In this document: one piece after another, positions 19,057-29,114 of the stretch | Position numbering within the stretch: position 1 is the first letter of the stretch | How the letters are laid out: each line of letters starts with the position of its first letter | Source: Phycisphaerae bacterium | GTDB taxonomy: Bacteria > Planctomycetota > Phycisphaerae > Phycisphaerales > UBA1924 | Length of the DNA: 64,000 nucleotides | Direction: 5' to 3' | Assembly: GCA_016793805.1 (NCBI GenBank) | Contig: JAEUIZ010000029.1 | Location: forward strand, 124,001 to 188,000 | The notes under the pieces: generated by a model | What the model was told of the DNA's origin: nothing | Databases searched by the model: none | Seen by the model: only the letters and a program-made list of their open reading frames with translations | Program-made: the position numbers and the translations under genes

Positions 19057-21084
19057 ATGCATCAGATGGCACAGGCGGTCGCCCATCCTCACCCACCCCT
19101 TCGTCTCGCGGCGATTGCCGGCTCGATCCTCGCTCTGGCGGGCTTGGTCGGGTCGGTCGTTGCCCAGACTCCGGTGGATTCCAAGGCCCCGCCCCCGCGC
19201 CAGCCGGACCCTGCTCCCCCTCCGCCCCCACCCCCGCCCGCGGCGGCGGCGCCCATCGAGGACGGCCCGAGTTTCGAGGTCTCGTCGATTCGGCTGCGAT
19301 ACGTGACCGACGCGCCGGGTAGAGCGTCCATCGAGGACTTGGGGCGGCTTCTGATCCGGCTCGGGGTGAAGGACGGGGTGTACGTCGCTCCGCGCGACGG
19401 GATCGAGGTGCAGGAACTGCGGATCGACGAGATGCGCGGGCCGCAGCGGGCGTCGCGGCGGTTCGCCGTCAGCGCGATCAACGCGGTGGCGTCGGCGGTT
19501 GTCTCCGAGTTGAACCGCAGCGGGGTCATCGGCGTGCTCGTCGTCCCGAGCCCGGACCAGATCGACGCGAACACACTGCAGGACCTCCGGGGCTCGGGTG
19601 ACACGACGCTCACGCTCGACATCTGGACTCGGACCGTCCGGCAAGTCCGGTCGCTGGGCGCGGGCGAGCGTTGGAGCGGGTCGGCGCCCAGGGGCGACGC
19701 GCCCTCGCTCGACACCCGCGTGGACAGCCCCGCCCACAAGCGCATCCGCGAGAACTCGCCATTGCAGCCCGCGACCGCCGACCAGCCGGGCGACCTCCTC
19801 CGCAAGGACGCGCTCGACGCGTACCTCTTCCGGTTGAACCGCCACCCCGGCCGGCGGGTCGATGCGTCGGTCTCCTCCACCGACGTGCCCGGCGAGGTCA
19901 CGCTCGACTACATCGTCACCGAGAACAAGCCGTGGACGATCTACGCGCAGGTCTCGAACACGGGCACGCGGCAGACCAACCCGTGGCGCGAGCGGTTCGG
20001 GTTTGTCCATAACCAACTCACGGGCCGGGACGACACGCTCGCCCTCGACTTCGTGACGGCGAGTTTCGATCAGACGAACGGCATCAGCGGGTCGTACGAG
20101 GCCCCGGTGCTCGCCAGCCAGACGTGGCGATTCCGCCTCTTCGGATCGTGGAGCGAGTACAAGGCTTCCGACGTGGGCCGCGCCTCCGAGTCCTTCTCGG
20201 GCGACTCCTACCAATACGGCGGCGAACTCATCGCCAACGTCTTCCAGCGACGGCAACTCTTCGTGGATCTTTTCGGCGGCGCCCGCTGGCAGAACGTCTC
20301 GGTCACCAACGACCTCGTGAACCTCACGGGCGACGAGAACTTCCTCATCCCGTACATCGGCGTGCGGATCGCCCGCGACACCTTCAAGGCATCGACCTCC
20401 GCCGAGGCGAGGGTCGAGGCCTCGTGGGCGGGCGTGGCGGGGACCAACTCGGCGGACCTGAACTCGCTGGGCCGACTCTTTGCAGACGACGACTGGACGG
20501 TGTTCAAGTGGGACGTGTCGCAGTCGTTCTACCTCGAGCCCTTGCTGATGGGCCGAGCGTGGGAGGATCCCTCAACGCCGGAGCGGAAGGCGACGCTGGC
20601 GCACGAGGTGGCGATCTCGTTCCGCGGGCAGCACGCGTTCGGGTCGCGATTGATCCCGCAGGAGGAGTACACCATCGGCGGGCAATACACGGTCCGCGGG
20701 TATCCGGAGTCGATCGTGGCGGGCGATAACGCGGTGCTCGCGAGCGCCGAGTACCGCTTCCATTGGCCGCGGACCTGGACGGCCAAGGACCCGGCGACGA
20801 CGCCGTTCATGGGCAAGCCCTTCCGCTGGTCGCCAGAGAGCCGCTACGGCCGCCCGGACTGGGACCTGATCTTCCGTGGATTCCTGGACGTGGGCTGGGT
20901 CGGAAACTCCGACCGGCAAACCTTCGAAAAGGATGAGACGCTCGTGGGCACGGGCGTAGGCGTGGAGTTCCAGTTCCGCCGGAACCTGGGCGTGAGGCTG
21001 GACTGGGGCGTGGCGCTGCAGGACGCGAGCGACTACTCGGCCGGGCGGGACCGATTCCACCTGGTCGCCACTCTGCTGTACTAG
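19057..21084 (+). CDS. TpsB-type outer membrane transporter (ShlB/FhaC/HecB family)
   Basis: 675 residues from the ATG at 19057, preceded by AAGGG. The signal segment ends near residue 35 (SVVAQT). A Pro-rich spacer with eight consecutive prolines follows, then POTRA-like sequence (SFEVSSIRLRYV, EDLGRLLIRLG, a run with NLQDLRG-type DDL) and a 16-strand barrel pattern. The barrel motif GGQYTVRGYPES places V-R-G-Y at residues 546-549, matching the VRGF/Y tip of loop L6 in FhaC. The chain ends with an aromatic tyrosine (HLVATLLY), as barrel proteins do. It should export the TpsA protein encoded 110 bases downstream across the outer membrane. Both sit inside the T6SS locus between tagF and tssA. 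Confidence 0.85.
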   Translation: MHQMAQAVAHPHPPLRLAAIAGSILALAGLVGSVVAQTPVDSKAPPPRQPDPAPPPPPPPPAAAAPIEDGPSFEVSSIRLRYVTDAPGRASIEDLGRLLIRLGVKDGVYVAPRDGIEVQELRIDEMRGPQRASRRFAVSAINAVASAVVSELNRSGVIGVLVVPSPDQIDANTLQDLRGSGDTTLTLDIWTRTVRQVRSLGAGERWSGSAPRGDAPSLDTRVDSPAHKRIRENSPLQPATADQPGDLLRKDALDAYLFRLNRHPGRRVDASVSSTDVPGEVTLDYIVTENKPWTIYAQVSNTGTRQTNPWRERFGFVHNQLTGRDDTLALDFVTASFDQTNGISGSYEAPVLASQTWRFRLFGSWSEYKASDVGRASESFSGDSYQYGGELIANVFQRRQLFVDLFGGARWQNVSVTNDLVNLTGDENFLIPYIGVRIARDTFKASTSAEARVEASWAGVAGTNSADLNSLGRLFADDDWTVFKWDVSQSFYLEPLLMGRAWEDPSTPERKATLAHEVAISFRGQHAFGSRLIPQEEYTIGGQYTVRGYPESIVAGDNAVLASAEYRFHWPRTWTAKDPATTPFMGKPFRWSPESRYGRPDWDLIFRGFLDVGWVGNSDRQTFEKDETLVGTGVGVEFQFRRNLGVRLDWGVALQDASDYSAGRDRFHLVATLLY

Positions 21085-21093
21085 CGAAGAGGT

Positions 21094-21111
21094 GGGGGGG
21101 GGGATGGGGGG
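21094..21111 (+). repeat. Homopolymeric G tracts between tpsB and tpsA
   Basis: A run of ten G (21094-21103) is followed by AT and a run of six G (21106-21111), in the 110-base gap between the tpsB stop and the tpsA start. Runs of this length are prone to slippage and could also form a quadruplex in the DNA or transcript. No coding frame crosses it. Confidence 0.7.
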
Positions 21112-21194
21112 CAGCCGGGCGGCACGGACCGCATCGCGGCGCCCGCATGACTGGATCAGTAAACGGGTCGGCGATGGGCCCGTGGAGAAACACG

Positions 21195-24100
21195 ATGAAG
21201 ACTCGCAGCAACGCCCGAATCTCCCCGCTCCGGCTGGTGCAAGACGCCGGCCTGCTCCGGTCTGTCTTTGCGCCGGTGGCGCTGGCGCTCGCCGTGACCC
21301 CTGGGGCGATGGCGCGCGGGCCGACGGGCGGCCAGGTGGCCTCGGGCAGCGCGACGATCCGCCAGCAGGGCGCGACGACGACGATTACGGCCTCCAACGG
21401 CGCGATCATCAACTATCAGTCGTTCAACATCGCCGCGGGCGAGACCGTTCGTTTCGTGCAGCCCGATGCGTCGAGCCGCGTGCTCAACCGTGTGACCGGT
21501 CCGGACCCCTCGCGGATCGCCGGCTCGCTCATCGCCAATGGGATCGTCTACATCGTGAACCCGGCGGGCGTGTATTTCGCGCAGGGATCGCTGGTGAACG
21601 TGGGCGGGCTCTACGCCGCGGCCGGCAAGATCACCAACGCCGACTTCCTCGCCAACGTGAACCACTTCACGGGCGTGCGCGGGACCGTCGAGAACTCGGG
21701 GACGATCAACGCTGGTGCGGCCCACCTCGTTGGGGCGCGCGTCGCCAACTATGGCGCGATCAACGCCCCGGAAGGCATCGTCACGATGACCGCCGGTGAG
21801 GATGTCTACGTCGGCACGCAGGGAGGCCAGATCTTCGCGCGAGTCGATCGGTCCAGCGGCGGGAGCGTGGGCGTCGCCCAGGCCGGGGAGATCAACGCGC
21901 CACGAGGCCGGGTCGCGCTCGGCGCGGGCGACATGTACGCCATGGCCATCGACCACCCCGGCCGAACGACGGCGAAGGACATCTCGCTGCGCGGCGGGCG
22001 GACAGGCGTCGTGTCGGTCTCCGGCACGCTCGATGCCTCGGCCACAGGCGCGGGGCAGAAGGGCGGCAAGGTCGAGGTGCTCGGCGACAAGGTCGGCCTG
22101 TTCGGTGGCGGCACGATCAACGCCTCTGGCCCCGCGGGCGGCGGAACCGTCCACTTCGGCGGCGACTACCAGGGCCAGGGCACGACGCGCCGCGCCGACG
22201 CGGCCTATGTCGCGCCCACGGCCTCCATCTTCGCCGACGCGACCTGGAACGGCAATGGGGGCACGGTCATCGTCTGGTCTGATCGCTACACGAACTTCCA
22301 GGGTCGGATCTCGGCTCGCGGGGGCACGCATGGCGGCGACGGCGGACTCGTGGAGACCTCCGGCAAGATCGACCTGTTCATGACCGGGTCCGTCACCGCC
22401 TCCGCCGCTCGCGGCCGCGCGGGGCTTTGGCTCCTCGATCCCACCGACGTGACCTTGAGCAACAACCCAACCTCCAACGGCGCGCTGGTCGCGGGCGTCT
22501 TCACCCCTGCCCCCGTCGCCTCGGCGAACGTCGATCTCGCCGACATTCTCACCGCCCTCAACGGGGGCACCTCCGTCCAGATCACCACGGCCAGCGCGGG
22601 CGCGGGCAACGGCGACATCACGCTCGTCGATCCCCTGAACGCGAACCTCGCCGGCGGTGCGGTCACGCTCACACTCAATGCCGTGCGGGACATCGTCATC
22701 AACGCGGGGATCACCGACACATCGGCCGCGGGCAACGAGTTGAGCCTCCAGTTCCTCGCGGGCCGCGACACGTCGATCAACAGCGCCATCACGCTCAACG
22801 GCGGGGCGCTCAGCGTGGTGACGGGTCGGAACGCCATCGTCGGCGCGACGGTCGCCACGGCGAACGGGAACATCGCGCTCGGCGCCGCGAGCCAGATCCA
22901 ACTCGGGGCCAACCTCGACGCGGGCACGGGCGATATCGCGATCAACGACCCCGCCGTCCTGCTGGGGAACGTCACGCTCTCGGGCAACGACGTGACGTTT
23001 GCCTCGACGCTCGATTCGTCCGGTGCGGCTCGCGACCTCACCATCAACACCTCGGGGAGCGGGAGCACGCGGTTCAGCGGCGCGATCGGCAACGCCACGC
23101 CGCTCGGCACGCTCACCACCAACGCGGACGGGACCACACGCATCAACACCGCGGCGGTCACGCTCGCGACGGCCGACTTCAACGACGCCGTGATCCTCGA
23201 ATCCAGCACGCTCATCATCGCGACCACGGGCGCCACCTTCGCCTCCACCATCGACAGCGAGGCGAACGAGTCCAACGACCTGCTTGTGACTTCGCCCGTC
23301 ACGGTCTTCCAGGGCGTGGTCGGGGGCGCGGCCGCGAACACCTACCTCGGCACGCTCAGCACCGATCCCACCGGCACCACGACGATCGACACGTCCGCCA
23401 TCACCGCCGAGTTCCTCGACTTCAACGATCCCGTCGTGATCGCGACCGACACGGTCGTGAAGGGCTCGACGATGGTCGCGTTCAACAACACGGTGGACAG
23501 CGAGGCCACCGAGGCCAACAACCTCACCATCAACTCGCCCGACACGCTCCTGTTCGGAAGCGTGGGCGTGGCCGCGGCCGACACCTTCCTGGGCACACTC
23601 ATCACCAACCCCAACGGCACCACGACGATCGAAGCCCCGAACATCACCGCCGAGGTGCTCGACTTCCGCGACGACATCATCATCGGCGCCGACACCATCG
23701 TGAAGGGATCGACTTCCGTCTCCTTCGCGAAGACCATCAACAGCGACGCTGGCGAGGCCAACGACCTGACGGTCAACTCCCCGCTCACGATCTTCAACGG
23801 GGTCATCGGCGGCGCCGCGTCGACGACCTTCCTCGGCACGCTCATCACCAACCCCAACGGCACGACCACGATCAACACCACCGCCATCACCGCCGAGGTG
23901 CTCGACTTCCGCGACGACATCGTCATCGGCGTGGACACGGTCGTGAAGGGCTCGACCTCCGTCTCCTTCGCCAAGACCATCAACAGCGAGGGCAACGAGG
24001 CCAACGACCTCATCGTCAACTCGCCGCTCACGACCTTCAACGGAGTCATCGGCGGCGCCGCGCCGAACACCTTCCTCGGGACGCTGCTCACCAACCCTAA

Positions 24101-27100
24101 CGGCACGACGACCATCAACACCAGCGCTATCACCGCCGCGGTGCTCGACTTCCGCGATGACGTCATCCTCGGCGTCGATACGGTCGTCAAGGGCTCGACC
24201 TCCGTCGCGTTCGGCAAGACAGTGAACAGCCAGTCCAGCGAGGCCAACGACCTGACGGTCAACTCGCCGCTGACGACCTTCCGGGGCGAGGTCGGCACCG
24301 GCGCGGGCGGCACGCTGGGCACGCTGGTCACGAATCCCAACGGCCGAACCATCATCGAGGCCGGCCGGATCACCGCCGCCGACATCGACTTCCGCGACGC
24401 GATCACCATTGGCGCGGACACCATCGTGACCGGCACGTCGTCGGTCCGCTTCGGCTCCACACTCGGGAGCGCGTCGGGCCAGGCCAACGACCTCACGATC
24501 ACCTCGCCTTTGACCACGTTCGATGGCGAGGTCGGGATCAACCCGGGCGCGGCGCTCGGACTTCTGGCCACCGACGCCGCGGGGACGACGACGATCAACG
24601 GCGGGGCCATGACCGCGGCTCGGCTGGACTTCGGCGATTCGGTCGTCCTTGGGGCGGACACCACGCTCACGGGCTCGACCGCCGTGCGACTTCTCAAGAC
24701 GGTCAATAGCGAGGCGGGCGAGGAGAACGACCTCACCGTGATCGCGCCGACGACGGTGTTCAACGGACAGGTCGGGATGGCCGCGAATGGCCAACTCGGC
24801 ACCCTCAACACGGATTCCGGGTCGGGCCATGTCACAACGCTGGCCACGGGCCGGATGCGGGCTCGTCGGTTCGAGTTCGAGGACGCGGTTCGCATCGCCT
24901 TCGATCTTCGCCTCGACGCGCTGGACCAGGCGACGTTTGAGTCCACCGTGGATAGCCGAACCGGCGCGTTCGACCTCACCATCAACTCGCCCACCACCGT
25001 GTTCAACGGCAGCGTCGGCGCGGGAACGAACGGTGCGCTCGGCGCCCTGATGACCGACTCCGCGGGCACGACGGTGCTGAACGCCGCGGCTTTCAACGCC
25101 GCCACGCTCTCCTTTGCTGATGCCGTGCAACTCAACGCGAACGTGACCATCACGGGGACCACGTCCGTCTCCTTCGCATCGACCATCGATTCCGGCACCG
25201 TGCCCGACCGTGCGCTGACCATCAACTCGCCGACAACCGTGTTCGACGGCGCGATCGGCACGGGCTCCGGCGGCACGCTCCGCGCCCTTACCACCGACGC
25301 CGCGGGCACCACCTCGCTCAACGGCGGCACTCTGAACGTCAGCGACCTCGAACTCAACGACGCCGTCGTGCTCGGGGCCGATACCACGGTCACCGGCACC
25401 GAAGCCCGATTCGGCGGCGCGCTCGACAGCGGCGCGGGCCAGACCTTCGACCTGACTGTCAACGGGGACGACACGACGTTCGCCGGCATCGTGGGGGGCG
25501 CGACCGGAGGCCGCCTCGGGGCGATCGTGACCAACGCCGCGGGGCGCACCACCTATGCCGCGGCGGTCTCCGCTCAATCGATCACGGCCAACGACCGTGC
25601 GATCATCAATGGCGGCTCGATGAACACCACCGGCGACCAGGCGTACAACGCCTCGGTCTCGATCGGTGCGAATCTCACCGTCGCCGGTGCCAACGTCAAC
25701 TTCGCCGGCGCGGTCGACTCCGGCTCCGCCGATCGCTCGCTCACCGTCAATACCACCGGCAACGGGGTCACCCGATTCGGCGGGGCCATCGGGCAGAACG
25801 CGCCCCTCTCGTCGCTCACCACCAACCTCGACGGCACCACCGTCCTCGCGGGCGGCACCATCATCACCTCCGGCGACATCAACTTCGCCGATCCCGTCAC
25901 GCTCGCCGCCACCAACAACCTCTCGGGCAACGACGTCACGTTCTCCAACACCCTCAACTCCGACGGCACCGCCCGATCGCTCACGGTCAACACATCCGGC
26001 GGCGGGATCACCTTCTTCAACGCCGGCATCGGCGGAACGAGCGCCCTCAACGCCCTCACGACCAACTCCGATGGCACCACGCGACTCAACGGCGGGTTCA
26101 TCAACGCCACAGGCCGCGTCTCGTTCAACGACGCCACCAGCCTCGGCGAGAACACCACGATCACCGCCTCGGACATCTCCTTCGGCGGCACCCTCCGATC
26201 CGAGGGCCTCAACCGTCACCTGACCCTCAACACCTCCGGGAACGGCGCGACGACGTTCATCGGCGCCGTGGGCGGGACGACCACGCTCGACGCACTCGCC
26301 TCGATCACCACCAACGCCGACGGCCGCACCGTCTTCTTCTCGCCGACCATCCGAAGCACCGGAGACCAGACCTACGGCGACAACGTCGAGATCAACGCGC
26401 AGACCACGCTGTCGGCCAACGACGTCGCCTTCCTCGGCACCATCAACTCGCGCCCGCTCTCGACCAACGCCGGGCTCACCGTCAACCTCTCGACCAACGG
26501 CACCGCGACGTTCCTCGGCGACGTCGGCGCGACCACCCCGCTCCGCACCTTTGCCACCAACAGCGTCGGATCGACGCGCGTAGCGGGCGACATCACCACG
26601 ACCGGCTCGATGACGTTCGGCAACGCCCTCATCATGCTCGACGACGCCACGTTCCGCGACGCCGGTACCTCGGGCATCTCCTTTGCTTCCACGATCAACT
26701 CCGACGGCACAGCCCGATCGCTCTCGCTCCTCATCGATCCCGCCTCGAACGCCACCGCGGCCGCCCCCGCCATCGCGTCCATCACGTTCGGCGGGGACGT
26801 CGGCGGCAACTCCGCCCTCCGCTCGCTCACCCTCGGGTCGAATCGGACCACGACCCCCACGGCCGCCACCATCGCGGCCGGCCGGGGCTCGGGCGGCGCG
26901 CCCATCTCCAACTTCTCCCTGACGATCACTACCACCGGCGACTTCACCATGGCACAGCGACAGAAACTCACCGTCGCGGGCGATCTGACCATCAACGCCG
27001 GTGGCGTCGCCACGCTCGGCGACATCTCGACGCTTCGCTCGATGACCGTTAACTCGCCATCGATCGTGCTCCAGTCTCGCCCGGCTTCCGCCGTGCTCGT

Positions 27101-27986
27101 CTCGTCGGGCTCGGGCGCGGTCGCCACGGGTGCCGATGTCGGCACGGACTTCGTGGCGGGCTCCACGATCACCTTCTCCTCCACGCCGACCGTTACCGGC
27201 GGCTTCGCGCGCCCCGCCTTTGCGACGCCCGATGCCACCGGGATCTCCTCCAACCTCGCCACCTTCCAGCAGCAGGCCGTCGGGACGGTGAGCGCGACCC
27301 AGGTCGTCACCGGGGATGGCGTTTTCGACCTCCGCGCCACCGGGCCGTCCAACGCCCCGGTCTCCGAGGCCCTCGCCGGCGCCCTCCCGACGGAGCGTCA
27401 ACTCGGCGTGATCGCCAACGACACGGCAGTCGGCCGGGCCGAGCGGGAGCAACTCGCCGAGTTGGGCATCCATGCCCGCACGCCGGAGCAAGAGGAACTT
27501 CTCTCGTTCCTCGTTGGCCGGGCGCTGTACCAGGACCTCACGCCGTCGCTTGGTGCGTCCGAGGCTGAGGTCAACGTGAACCGCTTGCCTTCCGCCGCCG
27601 TCGCCCGTGTCCTTGCGACGTACCGGGAGGTGCTGATGAAGAGCACGGTGGACCCGACGACCGGCGAGGTCACTCGCTCGCTGCGGGCCGAACGGATCCG
27701 CGAGGTCGTGGGGGCGGCATGGAACGAGTACTCGGCCGCGGCAGGGTCCAAGGCGGATGCCTTGGGCTTCCGCGCCTATGTCGAGGCGGTGGACACCCAT
27801 GCCGAGGCGATGGCGTCGATGAACGGGCTTCGCCGTCTGTTCACCGAACTCGGATTCCTCGGGCTCTCACCCGCCGAACTGCGCATCTCGAAGAACTCGG
27901 TGCTTCGCGCCGTCACGCCGCCGGGGATGCCCATGGACCAGTTCGAGGCGGCGATCGTGGCGACACGGCTGGGCTCTGCACGCTAG
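21195..27986 (+). CDS. Filamentous-hemagglutinin-like TpsA exoprotein
   Basis: 2263 residues from the ATG at 21195 (GGAG 10 bases upstream; an ATG at 21147 would add 16 polar residues before the signal). The signal peptide ends PGAMA near residue 41. Residues about 42-300 are the TPS secretion domain, with NYQSFNIAAGETVRF and the signature NPAGVYFAQGSLVNVGGL (N122-P-A-G). This domain directs transport by the TpsB partner. From about residue 620 the protein has beta-helical repeats, including four near-identical 81-residue units; the C-terminal 200 residues are helical and charged. No toxin domain of the CdiA type is recognised at the C-terminus. Likely role: adhesin, matrix or contact-dependent protein on the cell surface. 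Confidence 0.85.
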   Translation: MKTRSNARISPLRLVQDAGLLRSVFAPVALALAVTPGAMARGPTGGQVASGSATIRQQGATTTITASNGAIINYQSFNIAAGETVRFVQPDASSRVLNRVTGPDPSRIAGSLIANGIVYIVNPAGVYFAQGSLVNVGGLYAAAGKITNADFLANVNHFTGVRGTVENSGTINAGAAHLVGARVANYGAINAPEGIVTMTAGEDVYVGTQGGQIFARVDRSSGGSVGVAQAGEINAPRGRVALGAGDMYAMAIDHPGRTTAKDISLRGGRTGVVSVSGTLDASATGAGQKGGKVEVLGDKVGLFGGGTINASGPAGGGTVHFGGDYQGQGTTRRADAAYVAPTASIFADATWNGNGGTVIVWSDRYTNFQGRISARGGTHGGDGGLVETSGKIDLFMTGSVTASAARGRAGLWLLDPTDVTLSNNPTSNGALVAGVFTPAPVASANVDLADILTALNGGTSVQITTASAGAGNGDITLVDPLNANLAGGAVTLTLNAVRDIVINAGITDTSAAGNELSLQFLAGRDTSINSAITLNGGALSVVTGRNAIVGATVATANGNIALGAASQIQLGANLDAGTGDIAINDPAVLLGNVTLSGNDVTFASTLDSSGAARDLTINTSGSGSTRFSGAIGNATPLGTLTTNADGTTRINTAAVTLATADFNDAVILESSTLIIATTGATFASTIDSEANESNDLLVTSPVTVFQGVVGGAAANTYLGTLSTDPTGTTTIDTSAITAEFLDFNDPVVIATDTVVKGSTMVAFNNTVDSEATEANNLTINSPDTLLFGSVGVAAADTFLGTLITNPNGTTTIEAPNITAEVLDFRDDIIIGADTIVKGSTSVSFAKTINSDAGEANDLTVNSPLTIFNGVIGGAASTTFLGTLITNPNGTTTINTTAITAEVLDFRDDIVIGVDTVVKGSTSVSFAKTINSEGNEANDLIVNSPLTTFNGVIGGAAPNTFLGTLLTNPNGTTTINTSAITAAVLDFRDDVILGVDTVVKGSTSVAFGKTVNSQSSEANDLTVNSPLTTFRGEVGTGAGGTLGTLVTNPNGRTIIEAGRITAADIDFRDAITIGADTIVTGTSSVRFGSTLGSASGQANDLTITSPLTTFDGEVGINPGAALGLLATDAAGTTTINGGAMTAARLDFGDSVVLGADTTLTGSTAVRLLKTVNSEAGEENDLTVIAPTTVFNGQVGMAANGQLGTLNTDSGSGHVTTLATGRMRARRFEFEDAVRIAFDLRLDALDQATFESTVDSRTGAFDLTINSPTTVFNGSVGAGTNGALGALMTDSAGTTVLNAAAFNAATLSFADAVQLNANVTITGTTSVSFASTIDSGTVPDRALTINSPTTVFDGAIGTGSGGTLRALTTDAAGTTSLNGGTLNVSDLELNDAVVLGADTTVTGTEARFGGALDSGAGQTFDLTVNGDDTTFAGIVGGATGGRLGAIVTNAAGRTTYAAAVSAQSITANDRAIINGGSMNTTGDQAYNASVSIGANLTVAGANVNFAGAVDSGSADRSLTVNTTGNGVTRFGGAIGQNAPLSSLTTNLDGTTVLAGGTIITSGDINFADPVTLAATNNLSGNDVTFSNTLNSDGTARSLTVNTSGGGITFFNAGIGGTSALNALTTNSDGTTRLNGGFINATGRVSFNDATSLGENTTITASDISFGGTLRSEGLNRHLTLNTSGNGATTFIGAVGGTTTLDALASITTNADGRTVFFSPTIRSTGDQTYGDNVEINAQTTLSANDVAFLGTINSRPLSTNAGLTVNLSTNGTATFLGDVGATTPLRTFATNSVGSTRVAGDITTTGSMTFGNALIMLDDATFRDAGTSGISFASTINSDGTARSLSLLIDPASNATAAAPAIASITFGGDVGGNSALRSLTLGSNRTTTPTAATIAAGRGSGGAPISNFSLTITTTGDFTMAQRQKLTVAGDLTINAGGVATLGDISTLRSMTVNSPSIVLQSRPASAVLVSSGSGAVATGADVGTDFVAGSTITFSSTPTVTGGFARPAFATPDATGISSNLATFQQQAVGTVSATQVVTGDGVFDLRATGPSNAPVSEALAGALPTERQLGVIANDTAVGRAEREQLAELGIHARTPEQEELLSFLVGRALYQDLTPSLGASEAEVNVNRLPSAAVARVLATYREVLMKSTVDPTTGEVTRSLRAERIREVVGAAWNEYSAAAGSKADALGFRAYVEAVDTHAEAMASMNGLRRLFTELGFLGLSPAELRISKNSVLRAVTPPGMPMDQFEAAIVATRLGSAR
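23343..24314 (+). repeat. Four 243-bp tandem repeats inside tpsA
   Basis: The block starting Y/F-L-G-T-L recurs at 23343, 23586, 23829 and 24072, exactly 243 bases (81 residues) apart. Each copy carries NPNGTTTI, AEVLDFRDD and VVKGSTSVSFAKTINS-like stretches. The second to fourth copies are nearly identical at DNA level. Degenerate copies continue both sides, to about 25500. The structure is a beta-helix repeat that can change copy number by recombination. Confidence 0.85.
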
Positions 27987-27995
27987 CGTCGGCTT

Positions 27996-28004
27996 TGGTA
28001 TAGT
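27996..28004 (+). promoter_or_regulatory. Extended -10 promoter candidate for tssA
   Basis: TGG-TATAGT matches the extended -10 form TGn-TATAAT (5/6 in the hexamer). It lies 25 bases before the tssA start codon, directly after the tpsA stop. A good -35 is not present, which is usual for extended -10 promoters. It would give the distal T6SS genes their own start independent of tpsBA. Confidence 0.45.
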
Positions 28005-28028
28005 GCGAGCGTTGCACAGGAGGTCCTT

Positions 28029-29087
28029 GTGGGCTCGATCGATGTCGCTGCGCTCCTCGCACCTCTCTCCGCCGAGGCCCCTGCCGGGCAGGACATGTCC
28101 TCCTCCGGGGAGTACCTCGAACTGTTCACGCTCGCGGCTGGCAAGCCCGAGCGTGTGATGGGAGAGAAGACGCTCCCTGCCGAAGACCCCAACTGGGCCG
28201 AAGTTCACGATCGGTGCGTCGAGATCCTCGGGAAGACGAAGGACCTGCGAGTCCAAGTCCAACTCCTGGTCGCCGCCCTGAAGACCCGAGGCCTCCCGGG
28301 CTTGGCGGACGCGCTCCGACTCATGCAGGGCACGCTCGAGCAGTTCTGGGGGCCGATGTTTCCGCGGCTGGATCCGGAGGACAACAACGACCCGCTTGAG
28401 CGCATCAACATCATCGCTGGTCTGGCGATCCCCGCCGAGACGTTCGGCGATCCGCTCAAGGTGATCCGACGCATCCGCGAGGCGCCGCTGGCGAACTCTC
28501 GGCAACTCGGGCGATTCGGGCTTCGCGACATCGCGCTCGCCTCGGGCGAGATCCCGCCTCCAAACGACCCCAACTTCAAGCCTCCGACCACGCAGTTGAT
28601 CGAGGGCGCGTTTGCCGACACCACCCTCGAAGACCTCCAAGCGACGCACCGGGCAGCGGTCGATTCTCTGGCCGCGGTCGCCGGCATCGACGCCTTCCTG
28701 GACACAACCGTCGGGGCGTCGAAGTCGCCGGACCTCGGCCCGATCACAAAGGCCCTAACGGAAGCCAAGACATGCCTCGAGCGGTATCTCGCCAAGCGAG
28801 GGGTGGGGGAGGCCCCGGCCGAGGCTGACTCCGCGGGAGGGGGGAGTTCGGGGGCGGGCCCGTCCTTGAGCGGCGAGGTGCGTAGCACGGGGGACGTGCT
28901 GCTGGCGATCGACCGCATTTGCCAGTATTATGAGCGCAACGAGCCGTCCAGCCCCGTGCCGCTCCTCTTGCGGCGGGCGCAGCGCCTCGTCTCGAAGGAC
29001 TTTCTGGAGATCATCAAGGACCTCAACCCGGACGCGCTCGAGCAGATCCACAAGATCAGCGGCACTTCCGACACCACGCCGTCGTGA
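28029..29087 (+). CDS. tssA: T6SS cap/baseplate protein TssA (ImpA)
   Basis: 352 residues from a GTG start with a full AGGAGGT site 5 bases upstream. The N-terminal ImpA domain is plain: APLSAEAPAGQDM, then EDPNWAEVHDRCVEIL, KTKDLRVQVQLLVAAL and EQFWGPMFPRLD. The C-terminal part is short with RICQYYERNEPSSPVPLLLR and RAQRLVSKDFLEI, the C-terminal pattern of one TssA group. TssA guides sheath and tail-tube polymerisation. It is the first gene after the embedded TPS pair; the next gene is tssB 27 bases on. Confidence 0.95.
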   Translation: MGSIDVAALLAPLSAEAPAGQDMSSSGEYLELFTLAAGKPERVMGEKTLPAEDPNWAEVHDRCVEILGKTKDLRVQVQLLVAALKTRGLPGLADALRLMQGTLEQFWGPMFPRLDPEDNNDPLERINIIAGLAIPAETFGDPLKVIRRIREAPLANSRQLGRFGLRDIALASGEIPPPNDPNFKPPTTQLIEGAFADTTLEDLQATHRAAVDSLAAVAGIDAFLDTTVGASKSPDLGPITKALTEAKTCLERYLAKRGVGEAPAEADSAGGGSSGAGPSLSGEVRSTGDVLLAIDRICQYYERNEPSSPVPLLLRRAQRLVSKDFLEIIKDLNPDALEQIHKISGTSDTTPS

Positions 29088-29114
29088 CCCGATCACAGGC
29101 CCGAAGGAGCACCC

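Noticed and set aside
21156..27800. 2214-codon open frame on the minus strand opposite tpsA
   Set aside because: It mirrors a repetitive GC-rich gene; the product is Arg/Gly/Asp-rich low complexity with no domain, whereas the plus strand has a signal peptide and TPS domain.
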